23,650 bases of DNA from a virus: positions 1 through 23,650 of IMG/VR virus record IMGVR_UViG_3300000115_000202. One strand, 5' to 3'. Positions 9,553 to 17,022 of this stretch are shown piece after piece (position 1 is the first letter of the stretch; the number at the start of each line of letters is the position of its first letter). The position numbers were made by a program, and so were the translations under genes. Below the pieces are notes generated by a model. The model did not search any database. It worked only from the letters and a program-made list of their open reading frames with translations, and was not told the DNA's origin.

Positions 9553-10709
9553 AAGTCAACCTCCTCGAATCTAAAATAAAATAAAGTGTCATCATAATTA
9601 GGAAGGAGATTGTTTATTCCCTTGAATTCTTTTCTTCTAACCCCCATCATGGACATTTCATGAATCTCCCCCATGAATTGTTTATTGGTAGTTGCTGAAT
9701 TAGGCCCAGTAGAACCAGTTCCATTTGCACCCAAGTAAGAATGTTCTCTAGCAAAAGAGAAGGTACTATCTGTAGCATGTATATCTGCTTTAACTTCACT
9801 ACCATTAAAATAAATAGTTAGCCTTCTATTTGATTCGTTAAAGGTACAAGCGATATGAGATGTATTTTCTGTATACATCGCCATTTGCTCATCTTTAACA
9901 TATAGAGGAGTTCCGTCGGAAATAGAAGTAGAATAAGAACTAGTTAAGGCAACTGCTTGACTTCCGGTTGAACCTGCTACAGTGTTTATAGTTCCTAGGG
10001 AAATAATTTCTCCAGCAGGAGCAATAAATACCTCTTGCTTATTACCGGCAAAAAGATAGTCTGCTTTACTAGTAGTAAAATTAGTCCCGCTATGGCTACT
10101 AATGGTAGCAACCTGTCTATATTTCTGCCTTCCATTAGAATCCACTAGTCGAGTAGGTAGGGCAAGTACGCTACCTAATCTAAACTGCCTACCAAAAGAA
10201 ACCGGTGTAATCATTTCATCTGTAGTGTAGGTTTCAGTACTGGCTCCCAATTTTAATCTAACTCTAATCTTATATCTAGCAGGTTCATTTTCATTATGTA
10301 GTGTAGAATTAATTAAGGATATTTGGAAATTAGTATTATAAAACAGCATCATTTCGTGAGTTAGTCTAGCAGTTCTAGAAAGATATTTCTCGTTTTGGTA
10401 AAGGTTTTCATTACCGGCGGTATAGACAGATTGAGATAGTGCTGGCATTACTTTCATACTATTTACGCTAGTATTCGCAGGGGCACTCAAAGAAGAATAA
10501 GTTCCATGACCATTTATTTCATAGGGAGTAATTATTGTCTCGAATGTAAAAGACCCTTCATGCGCCCATAATCCATATGCTACATCATTGCTAGTATCAG
10601 AATCCCCTTCTGTATCTGCTACATTCAAAGCATAGGGAAGAACTACATGGCCATTACACATAATTGGAAAGACCAAAGAGCGTTGTTTTCCTGCCAATAC
10701 TTCATACAT
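9549..10709 (-). CDS. LamG/concanavalin-like tail-tip protein
   Basis: I place the start at ATG 10709 (386 residues). A GTG at 10718 is in frame but belongs to the Shine-Dalgarno sequence TGAGGTGG. Residues about 50-70 ('GSFTFETIITP') and 285-372 ('HIACTFNESNRRLTIYFNG', then 'GEIHEMSMMGVRR') form the two ends of a laminin-G/concanavalin A-like sandwich; such domains often bind glycans. Between them lies an insertion of about 210 residues rich in Ser and Thr. The segment 'RTARLTHEMML' resembles one in the giant tip protein. The gene lies between the Dit-position gene and the hub gene and overlaps the latter as ATGA, so a tail-tip location is likely. Sugar binding is inference from the fold. 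Confidence 0.72.
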   Translation of the reverse strand: MYEVLAGKQRSLVFPIMCNGHVVLPYALNVADTEGDSDTSNDVAYGLWAHEGSFTFETIITPYEINGHGTYSSLSAPANTSVNSMKVMPALSQSVYTAGNENLYQNEKYLSRTARLTHEMMLFYNTNFQISLINSTLHNENEPARYKIRVRLKLGASTETYTTDEMITPVSFGRQFRLGSVLALPTRLVDSNGRQKYRQVATISSHSGTNFTTSKADYLFAGNKQEVFIAPAGEIISLGTINTVAGSTGSQAVALTSSYSTSISDGTPLYVKDEQMAMYTENTSHIACTFNESNRRLTIYFNGSEVKADIHATDSTFSFAREHSYLGANGTGSTGPNSATTNKQFMGEIHEMSMMGVRRKEFKGINNLLPNYDDTLFYFRFEEVDL

Positions 10710-10719
10710 TTTAACCACC

Positions 10720-11346
10720 TCAAGGGAATACTGTTGCTACTTCAAATTGCATAGTAAATGAAACCTCTACAGTATCGGAAGTAAAATCGCAACCGAACTG
10801 TCTAATAAACCCCTTAACTCCTTCTGAAGTAGAAGAAGTAGGAAAGGAGTCGCTAAGAGGGACTCTGTAATTATCTAGTTCATTGCGCCCACCTCTAGAA
10901 GTAAAAGTCCAAGGGATTAAATCCCCCCTACTACCGCTTCCATCGGCATCTCTATCTTTGTAGTTTTCATCTACATTAGACGGAATTAAAAATACTAGTT
11001 CATCAAATGCTTGGTGAAGTGCTGCGCCAGTAGAATCTACTCCGGATGCAATCATCTGTGCGATTTCGTGTGCAGTAAATGTTAGTGCTGCGCCACTATG
11101 TCCGCCCGACCCGTCTTTAGTTATCGCAGACTCCATAATGAAACCTTGTAAAGTAATTGATTTACTAGACATTCCTAAATCTAGGGCCGCAGTTACCGCT
11201 TCCCCTGTTGCTAATCCACTAAGAGGGACTGGTAAAGCAGGTATTTGTTTATCTGTAGAAATGCTAACGCTAGTGACAAGTAATGGGATTACATTTTTAG
11301 TGAGGCTTCCTTGATTGGCCTTAGTTTTTAGATACACGAAACTCAT
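10720..11346 (-). CDS. Putative distal tail (Dit-position) protein
   Basis: This encodes 208 residues starting at ATG 11346, with GGGGTGA four bases upstream; the TGA inside that site is the tape-measure stop codon. The N-terminal 75 residues are beta-rich, with 'PLLVTSVSIST' and 'KSITLQGFIME'. A middle helix follows ('HEIAQMIASG'), and the end is beta again ('VEVSFTMQFEVATVF'). I do not recognise the family from sequence. The place directly after the tape measure gene and before the tip proteins is where siphoviruses carry the distal tail protein (Dit), the ring linking tube to tip. The function is therefore inferred from gene order; a generic baseplate protein is the alternative. Confidence 0.45.
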   Translation of the reverse strand: MSFVYLKTKANQGSLTKNVIPLLVTSVSISTDKQIPALPVPLSGLATGEAVTAALDLGMSSKSITLQGFIMESAITKDGSGGHSGAALTFTAHEIAQMIASGVDSTGAALHQAFDELVFLIPSNVDENYKDRDADGSGSRGDLIPWTFTSRGGRNELDNYRVPLSDSFPTSSTSEGVKGFIRQFGCDFTSDTVEVSFTMQFEVATVFP

Positions 11347-11350
11347 TTAA

Positions 11351-12787
11351 TCACCCCATTGTCCTAGAAGAAGTACTTCTATTAATTTTATTATTTACCA
11401 TATCTCCTATCTTACTTGCGATTCTTCTCATCTCTCCATCAGAAGTATCTCTAGCATTAATGGTAATATTGATGTTAGTAACTCCACCGCCACCGCCAAC
11501 CATAGTCCTACTTTTTCTATTAGAATGTACTTTAGAACCTGCTGGAAGATTTACGAATTCTGGCCCCTTTTCCCCTACAAGGGCCATGCCTCCATGAGAA
11601 GTACCTCCGGCATGAAATACATCCCAGTCAGATAATTTATCCCAAAGCCACTTTGCCACTATCATTACTCCAGCAGTTATGAGAGCAGGTACAATAATTG
11701 GGAATCCATACATCCATAATACCATAGCACCTAAAGCCACTAAAGCACCCAAGGCCCACTTTTCCCAAGTTAGGCTAGAAAAGAAATCCAATATAGATTC
11801 TCCTAAATCCATGCCGACTTGGAAAAGAGCAGAAAGGCCCGCCAGTCCAATAGTATATGCAAATTTCAAAAGGACATATGCGCTAGCCACCATTAAATCT
11901 AACAGGGCATATGCTACATCTAGAAGAGAAGCATCTCCCATAAAGAAATCTATTATTGTAGAGAAACTATCCCAAATAGTATGTAAAGCGGTTTCTATTC
12001 CCGCATAAAATCCTTCAAATGGTTTCATGAATCCGGTGTATAGAGACTGAACCGTACTCCAAAACACTTTGAGGAATGTGCCTACTGCCATTATAACTAA
12101 CATAGAAATGATGAAGAAATTAAACGCCTTGGCTAATATCGTTCTTGCTAGTTTCATAACTCCTAAAATTAGACCAGCACTTTTACCAATCCATTTAAAT
12201 TTATTTTTTTTCAGCCAAGAAAGGGCTGCTCCACCCTTTTCTCTAGCACCCTTTCCAAAGGATTTAATTTGGTCAAGTCTTTCCCCAAATGCTTCTTGAC
12301 GCTTATCAAGGAATTGCCCACCCTTAAGTTTAGTTAGAGTACCGACATCTGACATCACTCCCCTTAATCCTCTCCCCTTTCCTCCATCAACACCAATGGA
12401 GTCCATCTGATTCAACAGGTTTTTCATCCCTTTACCCATGCTTTTAAACGAGGGTAGGTTTAGTCGTTCTGCAAAGTTAGGCATTTTTAATACATTGAGT
12501 TTTTTAATACCTTTTCCTAGTAGGGAATTCTTTTTCATTATTTGTCCCATAGTAGTATCGTAAACCTTCCCTGTCACAATTAGACCGGTTTTGAATTTAT
12601 TTAATATTGTAAAACTACCTCTAAAGGTATAAAGAAAACTTTTAGCAAATCCTTTAAACCCGTCTTGAGCACTCATAAAGCCCGAAACCGCTTTACCTGC
12701 TTTAGTAAAGTAGCCTTCGTATTTTTGGGAAATTTCGGCTATTTCGCCAAGAGTTTTCTTAGTATTTAGAAGAGGGTCGGTGGCCAT
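11351..12787 (-). CDS. Tail tape measure protein, short
   Basis: This encodes 478 residues from ATG 12787. The tail length ruler is recognised by its C-terminal region: 'HAGGTSHGG' then 'VGEKGPEFVNLPAGSKVH' (residues 392-421), a Gly run and 'NINITINARD', all typical of tape measure proteins. The N-terminal 200 residues are basic and helical. Three long hydrophobic stretches (about 203-243, 288-327 and 344-383) could form membrane helices; such segments are known in tape measure proteins, which enter the host membrane at DNA ejection. The length is small for the family. Using the usual rule of about 0.15 nm per residue, the tail would be roughly 70 nm. The gene follows the tail chaperones and shares its stop codon region with the next gene's ribosome-binding site. 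Confidence 0.88.
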   Translation of the reverse strand: MATDPLLNTKKTLGEIAEISQKYEGYFTKAGKAVSGFMSAQDGFKGFAKSFLYTFRGSFTILNKFKTGLIVTGKVYDTTMGQIMKKNSLLGKGIKKLNVLKMPNFAERLNLPSFKSMGKGMKNLLNQMDSIGVDGGKGRGLRGVMSDVGTLTKLKGGQFLDKRQEAFGERLDQIKSFGKGAREKGGAALSWLKKNKFKWIGKSAGLILGVMKLARTILAKAFNFFIISMLVIMAVGTFLKVFWSTVQSLYTGFMKPFEGFYAGIETALHTIWDSFSTIIDFFMGDASLLDVAYALLDLMVASAYVLLKFAYTIGLAGLSALFQVGMDLGESILDFFSSLTWEKWALGALVALGAMVLWMYGFPIIVPALITAGVMIVAKWLWDKLSDWDVFHAGGTSHGGMALVGEKGPEFVNLPAGSKVHSNRKSRTMVGGGGGVTNINITINARDTSDGEMRRIASKIGDMVNNKINRSTSSRTMG

Positions 12788-12791
12788 AATA

Positions 12792-12998
12792 TCACTTCAT
12801 TTTCTTGGTCTGTTTTTCCATTTCTTCTGCCTTTATCTCTTCAACTATTCCATGTATTGCTAATAAATCCTGTACTAATTGGGCTGGCATCTGATAAATT
12901 TCTAATGGGCTTATCCCTAACGCTTGTGCCAAAGTGTAGACGACTAAGAGGCTTCCTGTTTGGGCATCTGTTTTACCAGACCTAATCCCCCGCCTCAT
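12792..12998 (-). CDS. Tail assembly chaperone, frameshifted C-terminal part
   Basis: 68 codons from ATG 12998. The ATG overlaps the preceding gene's TAA by one base (TAATG), and no Shine-Dalgarno sequence is in place before it. The frame lies at -1 relative to the first chaperone, is open upstream to the slippery site at 13004-13010, and would add Arg-Leu before this Met. It is therefore probably made only as the C-terminal part of a fusion of about 190 residues. The product is helical ('ALGISPLEIYQMPAQLVQDLL', split here as two helices) and ends in a charged Lys/Glu tail, as in the T part of lambda G/GT-type proteins. It would bind the tape measure protein during tail assembly. Confidence 0.75.
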   Translation of the reverse strand: MRRGIRSGKTDAQTGSLLVVYTLAQALGISPLEIYQMPAQLVQDLLAIHGIVEEIKAEEMEKQTKKMK

Positions 12999-13363
12999 TA
13001 ATCGTTTTTTTCTTCATCCCCCGACATTAATTCGAAAGGGTTAGGCATTACTTCTTTTATTTGATTCCCTACAAAGGGAGTGAGTCTAATTAAATCAACT
13101 GCGGATAGACTTGGTTCAGTTTTTTCGATGAAGTTCTCAATCATGTATCGGTACATTGCGTTCAAGTCCAAATCAAAACTTTGGGTCTTTGAATCAATGT
13201 TCATTAAGGAATTAGCGGCCTTTTCTACTTCTAGCCAAGTTGGTTCCTTAATCCAAATCTTTAGGTATTCATCACTATCCGGTGCTACTTGAATCCAGTG
13301 GCACTTTGCTTCTGTGAGTGCAAACATTACACTCTTGTTACTTACTATTTTTTTGTTTAACAT
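12998..13363 (-). CDS. Tail assembly chaperone, zero-frame product
   Basis: 121 residues from ATG 13363. An in-frame GTG at 13372 lies inside the Shine-Dalgarno sequence AGGTGG, so I prefer the ATG. The middle of the protein ('YLKIWIKEPTWLEVEKAAN') matches the look of siphovirus tail assembly chaperones, in which a beta segment leads into a helix with 'ExxxA'. The C-terminal region is helical and acidic, ending 'MSGDEEKND'. The gene lies between tail tube and tape measure genes, the expected place. Near its 3' end the codons GAA AAA AAC form the slippery heptamer A AAA AAC, giving a longer -1 product that includes the next ORF. The ribosome-binding site may be held in a hairpin (13367-13410). 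Confidence 0.82.
   Translation of the reverse strand: MLNKKIVSNKSVMFALTEAKCHWIQVAPDSDEYLKIWIKEPTWLEVEKAANSLMNIDSKTQSFDLDLNAMYRYMIENFIEKTEPSLSAVDLIRLTPFVGNQIKEVMPNPFELMSGDEEKND
13004..13010 (-). promoter_or_regulatory. Programmed -1 ribosomal frameshift site A AAA AAC
   Basis: On the minus strand the zero-frame codons read GAA AAA AAC GAT TAA. The heptamer A AAA AAC is in the correct phase for -1 slippage (X XXY YYZ). After the slip, reading continues CGA TTA ATG AGG into the 68-codon ORF with no intervening stop. A purine-rich GGGGGATG lies about 5 bases upstream and could act as an internal Shine-Dalgarno stimulator. Downstream, GAGGC (12992-12996) can pair with GCCTC (12948-12952), but that is weak. 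Gene order and phase match the well-known G/GT frameshift of tailed phages. Confidence 0.85.
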
Positions 13364-13366
13364 ATC

Positions 13367-13410
13367 TTCCACCTACTAAACCAACAAACGAACAAACGGT
13401 GTTGGTGGAA
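13367..13410 (-). promoter_or_regulatory. Inverted repeat enclosing the chaperone Shine-Dalgarno
   Basis: On the minus strand TTCCACC (13410-13404) is followed 30 bases later by its exact complement GGTGGAA (13373-13367), which contains the GGTGG ribosome-binding site of the chaperone gene at ATG 13363. The loop is T/G-rich with an imperfect GTTTGTTC/GTTTGTTG direct repeat. A hairpin here could restrain chaperone translation relative to the tail tube gene. With 7 pairs and a long loop, its stability is uncertain. Confidence 0.35.
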
Positions 13411-13412
13411 TA

Positions 13413-13520
13413 TCATTCTGTAGTTTCTTCTTTAACTACCTCTTCTTTTTTTGGTCGGCCTCTTTTCTTAGGAGCCTTGAGTTTCTCTGCATACTGCTTT
13501 CTTTTCTCAAACTTATCCAA
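13413..13520 (-). CDS. Small basic AT-hook-like ORF after tail tube gene
   Basis: 35 residues, TTG start at 13520, TGA at 13413. The site GGGGTGA ends five bases before the TTG and overlaps the tail tube stop codon. The product is very basic: 'EKRKQYAEKLKAPKK', then 'KKRGRPKKEE', then an acidic end. RGRP flanked by Lys is the core of the AT-hook, a minor-groove DNA-binding motif. The ORF fills most of the otherwise unexplained gap between tail tube and chaperone genes and is in the -1 frame relative to the tail tube gene, with no stop between. It could be a free peptide or a C-terminal extension of the tail tube made by frameshifting on GGGG. Neither is proven; chance cannot be excluded for so short a frame, though start site, spacing and composition argue for a real gene. 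Confidence 0.5.
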   Translation of the reverse strand: MDKFEKRKQYAEKLKAPKKRGRPKKEEVVKEETTE

Positions 13521-13525
13521 GAAAA

Positions 13526-15151
13526 TCACCCCTGTAGAACCCAATGAGTCTTAACAGTACAGGCATCTAAATCTCTAGGCTTTACCATTGCTTCAACAGT
13601 AATTGGCCCTTTATCATCCGGTATTGTATAGGTTGCACTTTCTAGGAAATAATTCTTGAAGGAGATATTAATTTCTTCTCCGTCTGATTTATCAAACTGT
13701 AAATCAATCTGACCTTCAGTAGCAAAGTTAGTACCGTTGGTTATTTCGTCGGTTCCTGTATTTTCATTTCGATTAAATAATTCTTCAAAGAGCAAATCAT
13801 CTGTAACTAGAGCAGTAAAAGACAATTCGTACATTCTATTGGATGGAATAGCATCTTGAATAGAAGTATTTCCAACTCCAATAAATCTCTTTTCCTGTAA
13901 ATTGTTATTTATTGTCAAAGTCATATTTGTGACCTTTAGGAATTGTTGTCCGAATATGCTAAAAGAACCACTAGAAAAGAAGAAAGGTTCTCTTAATTCC
14001 TCGGCAGAGTCATAATTAACCAAAGAAGTATTAGTTGGTTCTCCGCCTCTCGCTTCGTAATTTTCATTTTGATTCAATTTAGTAACAGTCCTTGTAGATA
14101 AATCCATAGTCATTTTAACTTCTTCATTTTCATTAGCGGTCATAGTAAAACTATTCACTCTATTTCCTCTAGCAAGTCTTACAAAATTTAAATCTTCCAA
14201 AGTTGAAGTTGCTCTAGTAGAATATGTGTTAGAAGATGGCAATTTACTCAATGTTTGCTCTAAAGTAAATGAAGGTAAATCTTCTCCGTCTGCTTCTTGG
14301 AAAGTATAGATTATTTCGTGGTCTATGCTTCCGGAACTAATAATAGGAGAGCGTAATAGTTCCATATCTGCTCTAGCATCCGAGCCTTTCAAAAGAGGGG
14401 GTAGTAAAGTTTTGGTAGAACCATTAGTTGTAGTTGAAGCGCATTTGTAAAACAATGGCCCTGTACTTACCATTTCGTCAATAACATGGTCGGATGCTCC
14501 ACCAGCATTGCCAGCATCAATGTAAAATCCTCCGACAGTATTTCCTGTGAAATCATCTGTCGGAACATCGTCTACTAAACTAGCAGTAATAGAAGTGCAT
14601 TTTCCTAAAGCGTAATAGAGCCAAGCACCATGATTAGCAACTACATTTAGATTTCCACCACTAGCAGTTTCTATTCCTTTGTATTGGTAAGTCATATTTC
14701 TTGAGCCGCCCAATGAAAGATTCATTTGCTTAACTTCAACTTCTACATTAGGGAATTCCGCACTTTCTAAAAGCCCTAACCAGTTATCTGCATTCAATCT
14801 AGCAGTAGTTCCGGATTTAGGGCCGACACATGGCGCACCATATGGTCTAATAATAAAATAATCATCTGCTACTACAATAGTAGTAGGTACTTTAGGAGTA
14901 AAAGTAATTATTTCTGCGGTATTCCCCGTAATTGTATGGGTAGAAAGGTAGGTTCCATTATCATAAAAATCTATTTGGCAACCAACATATAAGTCATTAA
15001 CTAGTAAAATCTTAGTAGATAAATCCCCATGTAGCCTTGCTTCTGTTTTATCTGCACCTGCGGTATCTGCATGTAATTTAATGTATAGTGGCACTTCGGG
15101 AACGAATGTTAAACTTGCGCCGCTTCCTAAAAATATATCTGTGTTTGTCAT
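13526..15151 (-). CDS. Major tail tube protein
   Basis: 541 residues from ATG 15151, with GAGGAAG six bases upstream. The C-terminal third has the signature of tail tube proteins: 'FGQQFLKVTNMTLTINNNL', 'RMYELSFTALVTDD', an acidic loop, 'GEEINISFKNYF' and 'GPITVEAMVKPRDL', i.e. the beta sandwich with a final amphipathic strand that forms the hexameric ring. The N-terminal half (about 1-120) is an extra beta-rich region, so the protein is longer than simple tubes and may project decoration outside. The gene follows the tail terminator and precedes the tail chaperones, as in siphoviruses. Because no sheath gene is present, it should form a flexible non-contractile tube. Confidence 0.8.
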   Translation of the reverse strand: MTNTDIFLGSGASLTFVPEVPLYIKLHADTAGADKTEARLHGDLSTKILLVNDLYVGCQIDFYDNGTYLSTHTITGNTAEIITFTPKVPTTIVVADDYFIIRPYGAPCVGPKSGTTARLNADNWLGLLESAEFPNVEVEVKQMNLSLGGSRNMTYQYKGIETASGGNLNVVANHGAWLYYALGKCTSITASLVDDVPTDDFTGNTVGGFYIDAGNAGGASDHVIDEMVSTGPLFYKCASTTTNGSTKTLLPPLLKGSDARADMELLRSPIISSGSIDHEIIYTFQEADGEDLPSFTLEQTLSKLPSSNTYSTRATSTLEDLNFVRLARGNRVNSFTMTANENEEVKMTMDLSTRTVTKLNQNENYEARGGEPTNTSLVNYDSAEELREPFFFSSGSFSIFGQQFLKVTNMTLTINNNLQEKRFIGVGNTSIQDAIPSNRMYELSFTALVTDDLLFEELFNRNENTGTDEITNGTNFATEGQIDLQFDKSDGEEINISFKNYFLESATYTIPDDKGPITVEAMVKPRDLDACTVKTHWVLQG

Positions 15152-15176
15152 GTTCTTCCTCTCCCTTACTTACTAA

Positions 15177-15686
15177 CTATGGGACTGAGAGTGCGAATCG
15201 TTTTGCTTCTATGCTAATCTTATATCCGAAAATTCTTTTCTTCCTGTCATTTGATTCGTTTCTAGCCCCAACAAAAATTTGATTAAATCTAGAACCGTCG
15301 CTCGCAGTATATCCGGTGCGCTTCCCCTCAAGCACATGACGAGTAATCAAGTATAAAGCCCTTAGCCTATCTTTGCCAAAGTCAGCATCCGTTCCGGCTC
15401 TTTCATCTTGGACATGTCGAATGTGAATTGTAAATGAATAACTTTCGTTGCGTACATCATAATGTACTGTCGGATAATCTACAGTTTGGCTATCTTCAAA
15501 AATAACGATTAAGTCTTTTAATGATAAATCGTACCGACTTCCTCGGTTTGCTTCCATACTTCGAATATCAATTATATTTGGTTTGCCAATATGGTCACTA
15601 GAAATTGTACCTGCGCTTTGTAGAGCAGTGGCAGAAGAAGACCAATTATTATCTAACAGGTCAATTAATAGACTAACTTCATCCAC
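15177..15686 (-). CDS. Tail terminator / neck completion protein
   Basis: 169 residues, start GTG 15686 overlapping the upstream TAG by one base (TAGTG), with GGGGAT upstream in range. The fold pattern is that of tail terminators: an N-terminal helix ('VSLLIDLLDNN'), a strand 'DLIVIFED', paired strands around 'YSFTIHIRH', a helix 'KDRLRALYLITRHVLEG', and a final strand 'KKRIFGYKISIEAKRF'. Such proteins (lambda gpU-like, SPP1 gp17-like) cap the tail tube and join it to the head connector. The place between connector and tail tube genes supports this. I assign it from pattern and order. Confidence 0.68.
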   Translation of the reverse strand: MDEVSLLIDLLDNNWSSSATALQSAGTISSDHIGKPNIIDIRSMEANRGSRYDLSLKDLIVIFEDSQTVDYPTVHYDVRNESYSFTIHIRHVQDERAGTDADFGKDRLRALYLITRHVLEGKRTGYTASDGSRFNQIFVGARNESNDRKKRIFGYKISIEAKRFALSVP

Positions 15687-15895
15687 TATTCCATCCCCTT
15701 AAGTGCTTCTTCTAGCCTATCTTTCATTACTCTTTCCATATGTTCAGCAATCTTGGCTTCTGCATTTGCTAGCATTTCATCTTCGGAAAATGTAAAGTCT
15801 ACTCTTAGTAATTTAGATATCTCTAACATTTGTAGATTTCTTTCTTTTTCTATTTCTAGATATTTTTGAAATTGCTGAGAAAGATTTCCAAACAT
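15686..15895 (-). CDS. Small helical protein in the neck module
   Basis: 69 residues from ATG 15895, preceded by GGATGAT; an in-frame TTG at 15907 would add four residues. The product is almost all helix, strongly charged, with heptad-like Leu/Ile/Met spacing in 'FQKYLEIEKERNLQMLEISKLL' (two segments) and again in 'AEAKIAEHMERVMKDRLEEALK'. It is likely a coiled-coil. There is no recognisable family. It overlaps or touches both neighbours (connector and tail terminator), so it is probably a neck or assembly factor produced in step with them. A scaffold or adaptor role would be a guess. Confidence 0.6.
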   Translation of the reverse strand: MFGNLSQQFQKYLEIEKERNLQMLEISKLLRVDFTFSEDEMLANAEAKIAEHMERVMKDRLEEALKGME

Positions 15896-15899
15896 ATTA

Positions 15900-17021
15900 T
15901 CATCCAATTATGTAAACTAAATCCTTCTTGCCATCTAGGATTTCCATTGCTTCTTTCTTTAGAATGTCATACTTTTCTTTAGTGGTAATGTTTGCCCCAG
16001 TTTCAGCAATAAGAATGGTTTGGTCATCGTGTCTTAAAATCTCTGCCGCTACTAATTTTGTAGCCGCTTCGTGTATTGCCGCAGGGACTCTAGAATCTCC
16101 AGCAATATAAGAAACTATTACAGAGTTATTAGTATGATACGGGTAGTCCTGTAGGAAAAATATCCTGCCTTCATTACCGATTTTCCAAAAACTACCAATT
16201 CTTTTCATGTCTTGCTTATCTGTAAAGGCATCAATGCTAATAGAAGCAGAAACATCTCCGGAAGTTACTGTAGCAGAAATAGTGCAATCCGAACCATCTT
16301 CCCCTTCTAAAAGAGAAGAGATATTAATTTTAGTTCCATCGTCGGGGTCAGTACTTGCATAAAAGAAATCTGAAATGTTAAAATTACTAGAGCCATCTTC
16401 CGTCAAACTCTTTCTATTATCTGCTCCCGTAAACGAAGCGGTCTTGGCGGGATATTGTTCATTTATTAGAGACACTATTTCCTTAGCCGTTGTTTTAGTA
16501 CCGAACTTCTTACTAAAATTAGAATCTGATAAACTCGAACCCACGCTATTACTAGCAGTAAGTGTAAATGTAGTAGAGCCATCGGGCAAAGTCAAGACAA
16601 TTGTATTTAATTTTGCATAATCCAATATGGTTATACTTGCCTGTGCCGAAGCCAATTCTTTGTATGAATTCCCCTGCCAAACTTGCAAACTTACAATCTT
16701 TCTAACTTTCATATGTTGCAATTGCACAAAGCCAACATATCCTCCATAATATGCGTCTGCGGGATGTCTACTAAAATTAAAATCGTGGAATTCGTGTTCA
16801 TGCCTAATGGGTCTATAGGAACGCTTTACTTTATCGTCAATCATTCCTTCTACTCTTTTTATTATAGAACCTACTTGTACTTGGGTAGGATTTGTACCAG
16901 CACCGAAAGCAGGTATCTGTAATAAATCCGATACTGCGGTTTTGTCTGTATAGAATCCCTGCCCTGTAGAATAATCTGCATTAATTGTAGTGTAGTCACT
17001 AGGGGAAAATACTGTTGGCAT
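15900..17021 (-). CDS. Head-tail connector (gp6-like adaptor) with beta insertion
   Basis: 373 residues from ATG 17021. The in-frame GTG at 17030 is part of the ribosome-binding site GAAGGTG, so I reject it. The N-terminal part ('AVSDLLQIP ... IIKRVEGMIDDKVKRSYR', about 29-70) and the C-terminal part ('VSYIAGDSRVPAAIHEAATKLVAAEIL', about 303-330, followed by helices to 365) look like the two halves of the helical adaptor proteins that dock under the portal (HK97 gp6/SPP1 gp15 group). Between them lie about 135 residues of beta-rich sequence (about 135-270) not usual for a 100-residue adaptor; this insertion resembles additional domains found on virion surfaces. The gene overlaps neighbours closely and heads the neck module. 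Assignment by pattern, not by search. Confidence 0.65.
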   Translation of the reverse strand: MPTVFSPSDYTTINADYSTGQGFYTDKTAVSDLLQIPAFGAGTNPTQVQVGSIIKRVEGMIDDKVKRSYRPIRHEHEFHDFNFSRHPADAYYGGYVGFVQLQHMKVRKIVSLQVWQGNSYKELASAQASITILDYAKLNTIVLTLPDGSTTFTLTASNSVGSSLSDSNFSKKFGTKTTAKEIVSLINEQYPAKTASFTGADNRKSLTEDGSSNFNISDFFYASTDPDDGTKINISSLLEGEDGSDCTISATVTSGDVSASISIDAFTDKQDMKRIGSFWKIGNEGRIFFLQDYPYHTNNSVIVSYIAGDSRVPAAIHEAATKLVAAEILRHDDQTILIAETGANITTKEKYDILKKEAMEILDGKKDLVYIIG

Positions 17022-17022
17022 T

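Noticed and set aside
12948-12996. Stem GAGGC/GCCTC downstream of the slippery site as a frameshift stimulator
   Set aside because: Only five pairs with a loop of about 39 bases; too weak to claim, kept only as a remark.
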